The notes below the pieces were generated by a model that saw only the letters and a list, made by a program, of their open reading frames with translations, ran no database searches and was not told where the DNA came from. Position numbers and translations under genes: made by a program. Below, piece by piece: positions 16,824-26,468 of a stretch of 64,000 nt of DNA (position 1 is its first letter; each line of letters begins with the position of its first letter). The stretch is from CAZABP01 sp964483245 (GTDB lineage Bacteria > Planctomycetota > UBA1135 > UBA2386): positions 23,555-87,554 of the forward strand of contig CAZABP010000016.1 in NCBI GenBank assembly GCA_964483245.1. Reading direction: 5' to 3'.

Positions 16824-17611
16824 GCGGCGGCCGGAACATCGCGTCGTGCGTGCTGCCGCTGGTCGCGACGCTGGTCGCGCTGTTCTTCCTGCTGCCGCTG
16901 CTCGGGCTCGTGCTGCAGACGCCATGGGGCCGCGCGGCGGAACTGCTCGGTTCCACACCGGTGTTGGGCGCCCTCTGGCTCTCGTTGCAATGCTCGCTCG
17001 CGGCGGCGGCGATCTGCTGCCTGCTCGGCCTCCCGCTCGCCGCGTGGCTCGCCGCCGGTGACGACCGGCGGCGCCGCGGCGTGCGGGTGCTGGTGACGCT
17101 GCCGATGGTGCTGCCCCCGGTGGTCGGCGGCGTCGCGCTGCTGCTCGCCTATGGACGCAACGGGATCGCCGGCACGCTGCTCGAAGACTGGCTCGGGGTC
17201 CTGATGCCGTTCACGACGGCCGGCGTCGTGATCGCCGAGACCTACGTCGCGATGCCGTTCTTCGTGTTGACGGCCGAAGCGGGACTGCGCTCGTGCGACC
17301 GTCGCTACGCGCAGGCCGCGGCGACGCTCGGCGCCGGGCCGCTGCGTGCGTTCCTGACCGTGACGCTGCCGATGGTCGCGCCGTCGCTGCGTGCCGGGCT
17401 CGTCGTCGCCTGGGCCCGCGCGCTCGGCGAGTTCGGCGCGACGATCACATTCGCCGGAAACCTCGCCGGGCATACGCGCACGATGCCGCTCGCGGTCTAC
17501 GTCGCGCTCGAAACGGACCCGGATGCCGCGATCCTGCTGAGCCTGCTGCTGGTGGCGGTGTCGGTCGTGTTGTTGTTCGCGTTGCGGCGCCATTGGTGGC
17601 CGGCGAGGTGA
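16820..17611 (+). CDS. modB: Molybdate ABC transporter permease
   Basis: A 263-residue inner-membrane permease beginning with GTG. It has the expected five to six hydrophobic helices (LVATLVALFFLLPLLGLVL first, ILLSLLLVAVSVVLLFAL last). The EAA loop that docks the ATPase is visible (AAATLGAGPLRAFLTVTLP), as is the ModB/CysT-like ALGEFGATITFAGN. It overlaps modA by 4 bp and its stop overlaps the modC ATG by one base, so the three genes form a tight operon. Confidence 0.92.
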   Translation: MSGGRNIASCVLPLVATLVALFFLLPLLGLVLQTPWGRAAELLGSTPVLGALWLSLQCSLAAAAICCLLGLPLAAWLAAGDDRRRRGVRVLVTLPMVLPPVVGGVALLLAYGRNGIAGTLLEDWLGVLMPFTTAGVVIAETYVAMPFFVLTAEAGLRSCDRRYAQAAATLGAGPLRAFLTVTLPMVAPSLRAGLVVAWARALGEFGATITFAGNLAGHTRTMPLAVYVALETDPDAAILLSLLLVAVSVVLLFALRRHWWPAR

Positions 17612-18660
17612 TGCTGCACGCTGCGTTCTCGCTGCAGCGCGGTGGCCTGGCGCTCGCGGTCGACCTGCAGGTGGCCGCGGGTGAGACGCTGGCGCTGGTC
17701 GGGCCGAACGGGGCCGGCAAGAGCACCTGTCTGCAGGCGATCGCCGGGCTGCTGCCGATCCAACACGGAACGATCCGGATCGGGAACGAGCTGCTGGATG
17801 GAGGGCCGGGTCTGCCGCGCGTGCCGCCGGAGCGGCGCGGCGTCGGGTTCCTGTTCCAGGATCCGCTGTTGTTCGCCGGCATGAACGTGCTGGACAACGT
17901 CGCCTACGGCTTGCGCAGCCGCGGTGTGCCGCGGCAGGAGGCGCGCGAGCGTGCCCGGCAGTGGCTCGAGCGTGTCGGCGCCGCCGCGCTCGCAGCAGCG
18001 AGTCCACGCGAGTTGTCCGGTGGACAGGCGCAGCGCGTCGCGCTGGCCCGCGCGCTGGCGCCATCGCCGCGGATCCTGCTGCTCGACGAGCCGCTCGCAG
18101 CCGTCGATGCCTCGGCTGCGCCAGAGCTGCGCCGCGAGATCCGGGCGCAGCTGGCGGAGTTCACCGGCGTGCGGCTGGTCGTCGCACACTCCGCCGTGGA
18201 TGCCTTCGCGTTGGCGGACCGGATCGCCGTGCTCGAAGCCGGGCGGATCGTGCAGCTCGGCACGGTCGCCGAGATCTGCGCGCAACCGCGGTCGCGCTAC
18301 GTCGCCGATCTGATCGGGCTCAACTTCTGCCGCGGCGTCGCGCACGACGGCGTGGTCGAGCTGCCCGACGGTGCGCGGCTGATCACGGCCAGCACGCTGA
18401 CTGGGCCCGTGCTGACGACGATCCACCCGCGCGCCGTGTCGTTGTTCCCTGCCCGGCCGGCGGGGTCGCCGCGCAACGTCTGGGAGACTCCGGTGTTGGC
18501 GATCGAGCCGACGCTGGAGCGGGTCCGGGTCCGCGTCGGAGCACCGATGCCATTGGTCGCTGAGATCACACCCGGCGCAGCCGCCGAGCTGCGGCTCGCA
18601 GTCGGCGGACGGATCTGGATCGCCGTGAAGGCGACCGAAGTCGGCGTCTTCACCGGCTGA
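17611..18660 (+). CDS. modC: Molybdate ABC transporter ATP-binding protein
   Basis: A 349-residue ATPase. Walker A is GPNGAGKS (about residues 34-41), the signature is LSGGQAQRVALARAL, and Walker B is ILLLDEPLAAVDA. The Q-loop lies in FLFQDPLLFAG and the switch His in LVVAHSAVDA. After residue ~240 a C-terminal regulatory part of the TOBE/ModC kind follows (LPDGARLITASTLTG to the end), which binds molybdate in this family. Start chosen at ATG 17611 for the TGATG overlap with modB. An in-frame GTG lies one codon upstream. Confidence 0.92.
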   Translation: MLHAAFSLQRGGLALAVDLQVAAGETLALVGPNGAGKSTCLQAIAGLLPIQHGTIRIGNELLDGGPGLPRVPPERRGVGFLFQDPLLFAGMNVLDNVAYGLRSRGVPRQEARERARQWLERVGAAALAAASPRELSGGQAQRVALARALAPSPRILLLDEPLAAVDASAAPELRREIRAQLAEFTGVRLVVAHSAVDAFALADRIAVLEAGRIVQLGTVAEICAQPRSRYVADLIGLNFCRGVAHDGVVELPDGARLITASTLTGPVLTTIHPRAVSLFPARPAGSPRNVWETPVLAIEPTLERVRVRVGAPMPLVAEITPGAAAELRLAVGGRIWIAVKATEVGVFTG

Positions 18661-18793
18661 TGGCCGGATTCTTCGACGCGTGCAATCTTTGCAGAGTTTG
18701 CGCTGAACAGTCCCCGCCGCGGAGTCGTCGGGTAATGACCTCAGCCGGGCGCAACGGAGCCTGCCACCCCGCGCGCCAAGTCTGCGGAAGCCG

Positions 18794-20305
18794 ATGCCGC
18801 TGCACGACCGCATCTTCGAACTGCTGGTGGATCAGGTCCGCGACTACGCGGTCTTCGTCCTCGATCCCCGCGGCTACATCCGCAGCTGGAACGCCGGCGC
18901 GCAGGTGATCAAGGGCTATCCAGCAGAGGAGATCATCGGCCGCCACTTCTCGGTCTTCTATCCGCCGGATGCCGTCACCTCCGGCTGGCCGGCATCGGAG
19001 TTGCGCGCCGCCGCCCGGGACGGGCGCTTCGAAGACGAGGGCTGGCGCATCCGCCGCGATGGCTCGCAGTTCTGGGCCAATGTCGTCATCACGGCACTGC
19101 GCGACGAACAGGGCAAGCTGCTCGGCTTCTCGAAGTTCACGCGCGATCTGACGTCACGCCAGCGGGAGCAGGACGCGCTGCGCCAGAGCGAGGAGCGGTT
19201 CCGGCTGCTCGTCGAAGGCGTCACCGACTATGCGATCTTCATGCTCGACCCGGTCGGGCGGATCTCGAGCTGGAACTCCGGCGCGCAACAGATCACCGGC
19301 TATGAACGCGAGGAGGTGCTGGGCCAGCACTTCTCGATGTTCCACACGGCGGAGGACGTCGAAGCGGGTCGCCCGCTCGAGGAATTGATGCAGGCGCGGC
19401 GCAACGGCCGGTTCGAAGACGAGAGCTGGCGCCTGCGCAAGAACGGGCACCGGTTCCGCGCGCGCGTGATCGTCACCGCGCTGTACGACCAGACCGGTCA
19501 GCTGCGTGGCTTCGCCAAGGTGACGCAGGACCTGAGCCAGCGCGAATACACGCGCGGCCTCGAGCAGGCGGCGAAGCAGGTGCAGGAGTTCGTCTCGCTG
19601 CTCGCGCACGAGCTGCGCAATCCGCTGGCACCGATCCGCAACGCCGTGCAGCTGATCCAACGCCTGCCGCACGACCATCCGGCGCACACGAAGATGGTGC
19701 AGACGATCGACCGCCAGAGTGCGCACATGGCGCGGATCCTGGACGACATGCTCGACATCGCCCGCGTCACCCGCGGCGAGCTCGACGTCGAGCTGGCTCC
19801 GCTCGACCTCAGGCAGATCGTGATGCGCGCCGCCGATCTCGCGCGTCCGGCGATCGAGGATGCGAAGCAGCACCTCGATCTCGACCTGCCGTCCGAGAGC
19901 GTGCTGGTCGACGGTGACATGCACCGGCTGACGCAGGTGCTCGGCAACGTGCTGGCGAACGCGACGCGCTTCACGCAGGAGGGTGGTGCGATCCAGGTGC
20001 GGCTGCGCCGCGTCGATCACACCGCCGAGATCCGGGTCCGCGACAACGGGCGTGGGATCGCGCCGGGGCGGCTCGAGTCGATCTTCGGGATGTTCGTGCA
20101 GGGGACCGATCCGATCCATCGGATCGGCGGTGGGCTCGGCGTGGGTCTCGGGATGGCGCGGCGTCTGCTCGCACAGCACAACGGCACGATCGTGGCCCAC
20201 AGCGCCGGCGAGGGCCAAGGCAGCGAGTTCACGATCACGCTGCCGCTGCGCACGGAGGCGACCCAGCGCGGTGAGTGCAAGCAGGATGCCGACTGCCGTG
20301 ACTGA
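18794..20305 (+). CDS. Double-PAS sensor histidine kinase
   Basis: A 503-residue soluble kinase without transmembrane segments. Two PAS/PAC units are in tandem: residues 1-125 (DYAVFVLDPRGYIRSWNAGA) and 131-250 (DYAIFMLDPVGRISSWNSGA), clearly duplicated from one another. The HisKA H-box is AHELRNPLAPIRNAVQ with the phospho-accepting His at 272. The HATPase domain shows the N-box NVLANATRF and G-boxes DNGRGIAPG and GLGVGLGMARR. PAS units of this type often sense redox state, light or small ligands. No response regulator is next to it, so it is an orphan. About 130 bp upstream carry no gene. Confidence 0.9.
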   Translation: MPLHDRIFELLVDQVRDYAVFVLDPRGYIRSWNAGAQVIKGYPAEEIIGRHFSVFYPPDAVTSGWPASELRAAARDGRFEDEGWRIRRDGSQFWANVVITALRDEQGKLLGFSKFTRDLTSRQREQDALRQSEERFRLLVEGVTDYAIFMLDPVGRISSWNSGAQQITGYEREEVLGQHFSMFHTAEDVEAGRPLEELMQARRNGRFEDESWRLRKNGHRFRARVIVTALYDQTGQLRGFAKVTQDLSQREYTRGLEQAAKQVQEFVSLLAHELRNPLAPIRNAVQLIQRLPHDHPAHTKMVQTIDRQSAHMARILDDMLDIARVTRGELDVELAPLDLRQIVMRAADLARPAIEDAKQHLDLDLPSESVLVDGDMHRLTQVLGNVLANATRFTQEGGAIQVRLRRVDHTAEIRVRDNGRGIAPGRLESIFGMFVQGTDPIHRIGGGLGVGLGMARRLLAQHNGTIVAHSAGEGQGSEFTITLPLRTEATQRGECKQDADCRD

Positions 20306-20413
20306 GCCACGGCGGATCGCGAACTGCCGCGCCCCTGGTCGAAGCGGACGCCAGCGGTGCAATGAGCCTCCCACGTGGTGCTCCGGCCGGGCGCCACTGC
20401 AGCGCGACGCAAC

Positions 20414-21607
20414 ATGATCCGTTCTCTCCTCGGCTTTGCTCCGTTGTTCCTCAGCGCAGTGCTCTCGGCGCAGATCCAGCCGGCACCCGACTTCGCCTTC
20501 GAGCCCTACCGCAGGCTTCAGCTCGCGAGCTCGTTCTACGCCGAAGGCATCGTCGCGGCCGACCTCGATCGCGATGGCCAGCTCGATCTCGCGTCCCCAC
20601 CCTTCTGGTGGAAGGGACCTGCGTTCGTGCAGCGGCACGAGATCCATCCGCCGCGGTCGTTCCCGATCTACAGCTACTCCGATTGCTTCCACGCGTTCGC
20701 CGACGACGTCGATGCGGACGGTTGGCAGGACATCCTCGTCGTCGGGTTCCCCGGCCAGGCCGCGTCCTGGTATCGCAATCCCGGCCGCACCGGCGTGCAC
20801 TGGCAGCCGCACCGGATCTGGTCGGAGATCGGCGCAGAATCACCCGCTTACGTCGACCTCGATCGGGACGGCCGCCGCGAGCTCGTGTGTGCCTCGTCGA
20901 ACGTGTTGATCTGGCTGACGCCGGATCGCCAGGATCCCACCCGGCTGTGGATCCCACACGTGATCTCGCCGATCGCGCTGTTTCCGACGTTCACCCACGG
21001 CCTCGGCCTGGGAGACATCGAGGGAGATGGCCGGCTCGACGTGCTGACGGCGCTCGGCTGGTTCAGCCAGCCGCCTTCGTTGCAGGGTGACCCGCCTTGG
21101 CCGGCCCACGCGTTCACGTTCGGCGGCGGTCAGGGCGGCGCGCAGATGTTCGCTTACGACGTCGACGGCGATGGCGACAACGACGTCGTGACGACCATCA
21201 ACGCGCACGGGTATGGCATCTCGTGGTTCGAGCAGATCCTCGTCGGTGGTCAGATCACGTTCCGTGAACACGTCGTCCAGCGCCCGGTGCGCGATCCGAC
21301 GGATCCGCACCAGTTCTCACAGGCGCATGCGCTCACGCTCGCCGACGTCGATGGCGATGGCCTGCGCGATCTCATCACCGGCAAGCGCTTCTGGGCCCAC
21401 AACGGCAACGACCCCGGCGCGCGCGATCCTGCGGTGCTGTACTGGTTCCGCCTGGAACGTCAGCCGAACGTCACGTTCGTGCCGCACCGGGTCGACGGCA
21501 ATGGCGGGGTCGGGCTGCAGGTGCTGGGCACGGACCTGAACGGCGACGGTCTGGTCGACTTCGCGACTGCGAACAAGAAGGGGACGGCGGTTTTCTTGCG
21601 GCAATGA
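20414..21607 (+). CDS. Secreted VCBS/FG-GAP repeat protein
   Basis: A 397-residue protein with signal peptide MIRSLLGFAPLFLSAVLSAQ. Seven Ca-binding-type repeats are visible (DLDRDGQLDLASP, DVDADGWQDILVV, DLDRDGRRELVCA, DIEGDGRLDVLTA, DVDGDGDNDVVTT, DVDGDGLRDLITG, DLNGDGLVDFATA), which fits a single seven-bladed propeller. Unlike the proteins at 3052 and 9135, it lacks the Cys-containing C-terminal domain. Start set at ATG 20414 because the 13 residues before it are not signal-like. Function unknown. Confidence 0.75.
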   Translation: MIRSLLGFAPLFLSAVLSAQIQPAPDFAFEPYRRLQLASSFYAEGIVAADLDRDGQLDLASPPFWWKGPAFVQRHEIHPPRSFPIYSYSDCFHAFADDVDADGWQDILVVGFPGQAASWYRNPGRTGVHWQPHRIWSEIGAESPAYVDLDRDGRRELVCASSNVLIWLTPDRQDPTRLWIPHVISPIALFPTFTHGLGLGDIEGDGRLDVLTALGWFSQPPSLQGDPPWPAHAFTFGGGQGGAQMFAYDVDGDGDNDVVTTINAHGYGISWFEQILVGGQITFREHVVQRPVRDPTDPHQFSQAHALTLADVDGDGLRDLITGKRFWAHNGNDPGARDPAVLYWFRLERQPNVTFVPHRVDGNGGVGLQVLGTDLNGDGLVDFATANKKGTAVFLRQ

Positions 21608-21788
21608 CGGCCGCACGGTCGCTGCCCGATGCGGGGAGGGACGCGCACAGCGCCGACGCCGGATCCGGACTGCAGGGATCGAGTGGAACGTCGCCGAACC
21701 GAGAGTCGAACCCCTTGTGCCGCTCGGCTGAGGATCCGACATGGGTGCTTTGCGCGCAGCGCGCATCCCCACGGTCCGGAGGCTTTCG

Positions 21789-22430
21789 ATGAGCGTCGTC
21801 GTCCAGGTGATCTTCCACAGCATTCATGGGCACGTGTTCCGCCTCGCCGAAGCCGTCGCGGCGGGCGCGCGCGAGGTGGCTGGAGCCGACGTGCAGCTGC
21901 TGCAGGTTGCGGAGACGCTGAGCCGCGACGTGCTGGCGAAGATGGGTGCGCTCGAAGCGAAGCAGCAGTTCGCGCACGTGCCGGTCGCTGATCCGCAGCG
22001 TCTCGCAGATGCCGATGCGATCATCCTCGGCAGCGGCACGCGCTACGGCAGCGCAACGGCGCAGATGCGGGCGTTCCTGGATGCGACCGGGTCGCTGTGG
22101 ACCAGCGGTGCGCTGGTCGGCAAGGTCGGCGGCGCATTCACCAGCACGGCGAGCCAGCATGGTGGACAGGAGACGACGCTGACCAACCTGCACTACTTCA
22201 TGTTCCACATGGGCATGGCGATCGTCGGCGTGCCATACGCCGCGCAGGAGCTGCTGTACATGAAGGAGCTGACTGGCGGCACGCCCTATGGCGCGTCGAC
22301 CGTGACCGGCCCGAAGGGGGAACGCATGCCGAGTGAGAACGAGCTCGCGATCGCGCGCTTCCAGGGGCGCCACACGGCGAGCATCGCGGCGCGGCTCGCG
22401 GCACAGCCGGCGGGCAAGGGCGGCCGCTGA
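21789..22430 (+). CDS. wrbA: NAD(P)H:quinone oxidoreductase, WrbA type
   Basis: A 213-residue flavodoxin-fold protein. The phosphate-binding loop region is VIFHSIHGHVFRLAEAVAAG. The WrbA-specific segments are GSGTRYGSATAQMRAFLD, GGAFTSTASQHGGQETTL and YGASTVTGPKGERMPSENE. WrbA enzymes are FMN-dependent tetramers that reduce quinones by two electrons and protect against redox stress. Start set at ATG 21789; the 16 residues upstream of it are outside the family's usual length of about 200. The gene converges with 22453. Confidence 0.92.
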   Translation: MSVVVQVIFHSIHGHVFRLAEAVAAGAREVAGADVQLLQVAETLSRDVLAKMGALEAKQQFAHVPVADPQRLADADAIILGSGTRYGSATAQMRAFLDATGSLWTSGALVGKVGGAFTSTASQHGGQETTLTNLHYFMFHMGMAIVGVPYAAQELLYMKELTGGTPYGASTVTGPKGERMPSENELAIARFQGRHTASIAARLAAQPAGKGGR

Positions 22431-22446
22431 CCTTCCGGGGCCGCCC
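22418..22446. terminator. Candidate terminator hairpin between convergent genes
   Basis: GGGCGGCC (22418-22425) pairs with GGCCGCCC (22439-22446) across a 13-nt loop that contains the wrbA stop codon. There is no T-run. It lies between wrbA and the convergent large secreted protein. Confidence 0.35.
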
Positions 22447-22452
22447 GGCCGC

Positions 22453-25122
22453 TCAGCGACTCGTGACGCGCGCCGCTTCGTCGACGGCGGTCTGCGGCAC
22501 GTCGATTGCGAACGTCTGGACGACCGCAGTGTCCACGACCGTGATCCGCGGTCTCGGCTGGAACGTGACCGGACCGCCGCGGCCGACGTGATCGGCACCT
22601 TCGACGTAGACGAACAGGTCGCATTCGTAGACGCCGGCGTGCGGCAGCTCGACCGCCAGCGTGCCATCGCTCTCGAAGTAGCGCCGCTGCCACGGGTAGC
22701 TGCGGTCGTAGACCATGCCACGGCGGATGCCCGCGTCGTCGACTTCGAACAGCATGACGCCGAGGCGGTACTTCGGATCGGCTCCCTGCGCCCGCGCGCC
22801 TGCCTGCAGCCGGACCGGGATGCCGCGCTCGAGCACGACCCGTTGATCCGTCGTGACCCCGGGCAGCCGCCGTGTGCGATGGCCGAACGCCGTGACCTCG
22901 AGGTCCACCGGCAAGCGTTCCACGCGCAGGCGGCAGACTCCGGCAGCGTCGGTCAATGCCGGCTGCGACCCGCGCACGCCGGCGATCGTGACCGTGGCGC
23001 GCTGCAGCGGCGTCGAGCTGCGGTCGACGACTTCGATGCGGAGCGCCGGGTGGCGGCTCTCGAGCCGGATCTGTTGGATCCGCGGATCGCGGTTGACGAC
23101 GCGAGGGAGCAGCACGAGGCCGTGCAGCTCAAAGGCCGGCCGCGGCTCCGGTTGGTCCGCTGGCCCGCGCAGCAGGACACGCAGCGAATACGTGTCGGCG
23201 CGGATGCCGTTGCTGCTGAACGTGCCATCGGGGCGGACCGGGAGATCGCGGCTCGCACCGGTGGCTGCTGCCGCGAGCCGCACGATGACGTCGCTCGATT
23301 CGATGCCGTCACCGATCTGGATCGAGCCGGCGAGGCCGGACTCCGGCTCGAGCAGGATCACGACCTTGTCGTCGCCGCGCGTGCAATCGTGATCGAGGAT
23401 CGGAACGTAGCCTTCGCACCGGATCAGCAGCCGGAGTTGGGCGCCCGGATCGAGCTCCCCCGGCGGGAGATACAGCGCAAAGCTTCCGTCCGCGCGCGTC
23501 CGCGCGATTCCGGACGTGTAGACGTGACGGTGCATCACCCGCGACAGCACGGTCGTCGATGCCTGGAGCTGCATCTGCGCACCCTGGACCGGCTGGTGCG
23601 CGTGGTCGACGACGCGGCCGGCGACCAACAGCGGACCGTGATCGAGACGGATGTCGCCGAGGTCGAGGCCTGGCGGCGGGATGTCCTGGTTCAGCGGTAC
23701 GAATGCCGACGCGCTGCCGGTGCCGTCGGGGTGTGGTGCGTGGAACCGGTAGGTGCGCGAGCCATCCGGCGGCCGCGCGTCGCGGACTTCGAGCGTGAAG
23801 CGTCCGTCGGCGTCGACGGCGAGCGGCTGGTTCTGCGCCGGGGGGGCACCGAGCGGAGTCGGCTGCAGCATCGCGAATGCTGACGCGGTGCAGGCGGGCC
23901 AGGCGCGCCCGTCGTTGCGCACGAAGCGCCCGCGCGCGAGCGGGATCGTCAGATCGCCGGCGCCGAACTCGCACTCGGCGACTTCGCCTGGGTGGCGTGG
24001 ACCCGGGATCTGGCGCGTCGCGAGGACCGTCCCGGCGCGCAGCAGCTCGACCCGCAGTTCCAGGCCGAGGCCGAGCCAGGGTGCGATGGCTGTTCGCGCT
24101 TCGTCGTCGAACGGTGGCTCGGACCACGGACCCTGCTCCCACAGCTCGCGCCCGTCCGCGAACGCGGCCAGGCGGATCCCCAGACCCTCGAGCAGCGCCG
24201 GCTCGACGTCCGGCGCTCGCACGCGGATGCGCAAGGATCCGGTCGGCGGGAGGATCAACTGCAGCGGTGGGTCGTGCGGAGTCGTCTCGTCGACCGGCGC
24301 GACCGGCTGCTCGCGACACGGGAACGTGAACGTCGCGTGCCATCCGGAGCCCTGGCGCAGCCGCCGCTGCAGGTGCTGGAAGCGCGCGAGACCGTCGGGA
24401 GCCTCGCTGAGCGTGTGTTGTCCGGCCCAGCGGCGACGCGGCTCCGATTGGATCTGGTGGCGCAGACTGACCGGCACGTCTGCCCGCGGTCGGCCGCCTT
24501 CGTCGAGGACCTGGACCTGCAGGTCGCGGTCTGGGCCGATCGTGACCACGACGCGGTGCGAATCAGGGAGCTCGTTGAGCGTCGCCATGCCCCAACGTGG
24601 GCCGAGGCGGGCTTCGATCAGCAGTGGAACCGGCGGCGCTCGCAGCGAAGTCTCGCCGGCTGCATCGGTGGTCGTGACGATCGCGAGCTGCGCACGGAGA
24701 TCGCGCCCGGCGGGTTCGTGCAGTGCCGTGCCCGCCTCGGCGAGGGCGCGCAGCAGCGCGCGCAGGTCACTGACTTCGAGCCGCGCATGCGGGACCGGTT
24801 GCTTGCTGTCGGAATCGACGACGACGACGGTCAGGTTTCCTGCGAGCGCAGCGCTCGTGTCGCCGTGGACCTCCAGACGCGCGGACGGGTCCGGGTCGGT
24901 GGCTGGCGTGTCCGGTGTCGGCGGTGTCGGCGGTGTCGGCGGCGCTGGTGGCGCGGCGGTCGCGGACGCGGGCTGCGCCGGCTCGGTGGCAGCTGCTTCG
25001 GCCGCAAGCGCAGGTGCCTGATCCGCCGGTTGCAGCGGGTCTGTCCGCGCGAGCCAGAAGACAGCCAGCGCCGCCAACGCGAGGCCGGCGAGTGCAACGG
25101 CGTTCCTGGTACGCGTGCCCAT
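22453..25122 (-). CDS. Large membrane-anchored protein with carboxypeptidase-regulatory/Ig-like domains
   Basis: An 889-residue protein. A short cytoplasmic start is followed by one transmembrane helix (AVALAGLALAALAVFWLA, about residues 9-26), then a Pro/Thr linker (residues about 56-75) made partly of a 9-bp DNA repeat. The rest is a series of beta-sandwich modules of the kind that begin LTVVVVDSDSKQPVPHARLE and VVDRSSTPLQRATVTIAGVRG, resembling CarboxypepD_reg or Cna-B folds. No catalytic motif is visible. It is probably an extracytoplasmic structural or adhesive protein. It stands alone between wrbA (convergent) and the VOC gene. Confidence 0.6.
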   Translation of the reverse strand: MGTRTRNAVALAGLALAALAVFWLARTDPLQPADQAPALAAEAAATEPAQPASATAAPPAPPTPPTPPTPDTPATDPDPSARLEVHGDTSAALAGNLTVVVVDSDSKQPVPHARLEVSDLRALLRALAEAGTALHEPAGRDLRAQLAIVTTTDAAGETSLRAPPVPLLIEARLGPRWGMATLNELPDSHRVVVTIGPDRDLQVQVLDEGGRPRADVPVSLRHQIQSEPRRRWAGQHTLSEAPDGLARFQHLQRRLRQGSGWHATFTFPCREQPVAPVDETTPHDPPLQLILPPTGSLRIRVRAPDVEPALLEGLGIRLAAFADGRELWEQGPWSEPPFDDEARTAIAPWLGLGLELRVELLRAGTVLATRQIPGPRHPGEVAECEFGAGDLTIPLARGRFVRNDGRAWPACTASAFAMLQPTPLGAPPAQNQPLAVDADGRFTLEVRDARPPDGSRTYRFHAPHPDGTGSASAFVPLNQDIPPPGLDLGDIRLDHGPLLVAGRVVDHAHQPVQGAQMQLQASTTVLSRVMHRHVYTSGIARTRADGSFALYLPPGELDPGAQLRLLIRCEGYVPILDHDCTRGDDKVVILLEPESGLAGSIQIGDGIESSDVIVRLAAAATGASRDLPVRPDGTFSSNGIRADTYSLRVLLRGPADQPEPRPAFELHGLVLLPRVVNRDPRIQQIRLESRHPALRIEVVDRSSTPLQRATVTIAGVRGSQPALTDAAGVCRLRVERLPVDLEVTAFGHRTRRLPGVTTDQRVVLERGIPVRLQAGARAQGADPKYRLGVMLFEVDDAGIRRGMVYDRSYPWQRRYFESDGTLAVELPHAGVYECDLFVYVEGADHVGRGGPVTFQPRPRITVVDTAVVQTFAIDVPQTAVDEAARVTSR
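24914..24940. repeat. Three tandem 9-bp repeats encoding a Pro-Thr linker
   Basis: GGTGTCGGC occurs three times head to tail on the + strand. Read on the minus strand it encodes the PPTPPTPPT linker of the gene at 22453. Being a multiple of three, unit changes would alter linker length without a frameshift. Confidence 0.8.
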
Positions 25123-25297
25123 CGGCTGGAGGGGCGATGCAAGGGGGTTGCGCCGCCACCGCGCGAGCCTAGCCGTGAGTGGGGTCAGGGCAACCGCTGC
25201 GGTCGATGGGTGTGCGGGACGGGCGGCGAGGCTGCGGAAGCATCCGCGCGGCGGCGTCCTGTGCCGGCGCTACGCCCGTTCCGCGACCAGCCGCGCG

Positions 25298-25738
25298 TCA
25301 GCCGCGCAGGCGCTGGATGAAGAACCAGTGATGCCCCTCCGGATCGATCGCCTCGTAGCACCGATCGGACCAGTAATCCGGACCGTAGTCCTGCGTCTTC
25401 GGTTCCGCTGCGATCGTGGCGCCGGCCTCGCGCGCGCGCCTGCAGTGGGCATCCGCATCGTCGATGAACACGCAGATGCGCTGCGTGTTCGAACCGCCGA
25501 CGGCCCGCGGTGAAACACAGCCGGCGCGCTCCGGCCGGGGCGGCGCGCCGCCGGCGCTCCCGACCATCAACATGCCATCGCCGAACACGAGCTGCGAGTG
25601 CGCCACGCGGCCGTCGTGCTCGATCTCGAGTCGCACCTCGAAGCCGAACGCGTTGCTCAACCAGTCGATCGCCGCTGCGGCATCGTCGTAGAAGACGCTG
25701 CTGACGAACCGGTTCCATCCCTTCGGTGGGTCCTGCAT
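25298..25738 (-). CDS. VOC (glyoxalase/bleomycin-resistance-like) family protein
   Basis: A 146-residue protein beginning MQDPPKGWNRFVSSVFYDDA. It has two beta-alpha-beta-beta-beta units: DAAAAIDWLSNAFGFEVRLE with SQLVFGDGMLMVG, then CVFIDDADAHCRRAREAG with YWSDRCYEAIDPEGHHWFF. The DPEGHHWFF end is characteristic of PhnB/YbfO-like VOC proteins. Substrate unknown. Start placed at ATG 25738; the 42 residues that could precede it lack VOC similarity. Divergent from the SugE gene. Confidence 0.75.
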   Translation of the reverse strand: MQDPPKGWNRFVSSVFYDDAAAAIDWLSNAFGFEVRLEIEHDGRVAHSQLVFGDGMLMVGSAGGAPPRPERAGCVSPRAVGGSNTQRICVFIDDADAHCRRAREAGATIAAEPKTQDYGPDYWSDRCYEAIDPEGHHWFFIQRLRG

Positions 25739-26054
25739 CGTGGCCACAATCCTGCACATCCGATCCAGCATGTCGACGACTGGAAGGTCGTTGGCTCGGT
25801 GCCCGCTGTCAGGACTGACGCGGTGACGGATCCACAGCACCGCGCACTCGTCCAGCGCGGCCACTCCAGCGGCCCTTGGGTTGCGTCGGCGCAGCGCGCA
25901 GTTCGCGATTCCTGCGCCCTCGAACTCCGGCGCGCGCTGGACGCCGTTACGGTTTCGGACGCTCGGCGCGATCGTTCCGCATTGGGCGCGAACGCGTCGA
26001 CGCCGACCGCACGTGCTCGCGCCAACTCCCGAGCACTTGGACTACGAGGGGCAC
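25739..26054. other. Divergent intergenic region between the VOC gene and the SugE/Gdx gene
   Basis: 316 bp without a convincing gene. It must hold both promoters, but none is clear by eye. A 7-bp hairpin (GTGCTCG at 26013-26019 with CGAGCAC at 26030-26036, loop of 10) lies 18 bp before the sugE-like start and could be a leader element. I looked for guanidine riboswitch signatures, which often precede this gene, and saw none. Confidence 0.4.
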
Positions 26055-26372
26055 ATGGCCTGGATCTGTCTACTCATCGCTGGCGGGCTCGAAATCGTCT
26101 GGGCCTACACGATGAAACTGTCGAATGGCTTCAGTCGGCCGGTTCCGACCGTCATCACGCTGGTCACGATGGTCGGCAGCTTCTGGTTGCTGGCCGTCGC
26201 CATGCGGACCATCCCGCTCGGCACCGCCTACACGATCTGGACCGGAATCGGCGCGGTCGGGGCGTTTGTCCTCGGCATCACTCTGCTCGCGGAGCCGGCC
26301 AACGCGCTGCGGATTGCCGCGGCCGTGCTGATCGTCGCGGGACTCGTCTTGCTGAAGGTGTCGAGTTCCTGA
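26055..26372 (+). CDS. sugE: SMR-family exporter of the SugE/Gdx (guanidinium) type
   Basis: A 105-residue four-helix protein. The key membrane Glu is in GGLEIVWAYTMKLSNGF (E13), followed by the Gdx-type WAYTMKLS-GF-RP. Helix 3 shows PLGTAYTIWTGIGAVG. These features separate Gdx/SugE guanidinium exporters from polyspecific drug exporters such as EmrE. It works as an antiparallel dimer exchanging guanidinium for protons. It is a single gene here; many SMR systems are paired, but no partner is adjacent. Confidence 0.88.
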   Translation: MAWICLLIAGGLEIVWAYTMKLSNGFSRPVPTVITLVTMVGSFWLLAVAMRTIPLGTAYTIWTGIGAVGAFVLGITLLAEPANALRIAAAVLIVAGLVLLKVSSS

Positions 26373-26468
26373 ACCGGAGCGAAGATCGCCTGCGCGTGCT
26401 GACGTCGGCGGGTGCCGCACGACCGCCCGCGCACGCGGTTGGTCGGTCCGCGCAACTACGCGGTGCGT

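Noticed and set aside
25865..26054. A guanidine riboswitch ahead of the sugE-like gene
   Set aside because: Expected from family knowledge, but I found neither ykkC core sequences nor paired ACGR-loop hairpins; only an unrelated 7-bp hairpin is present.
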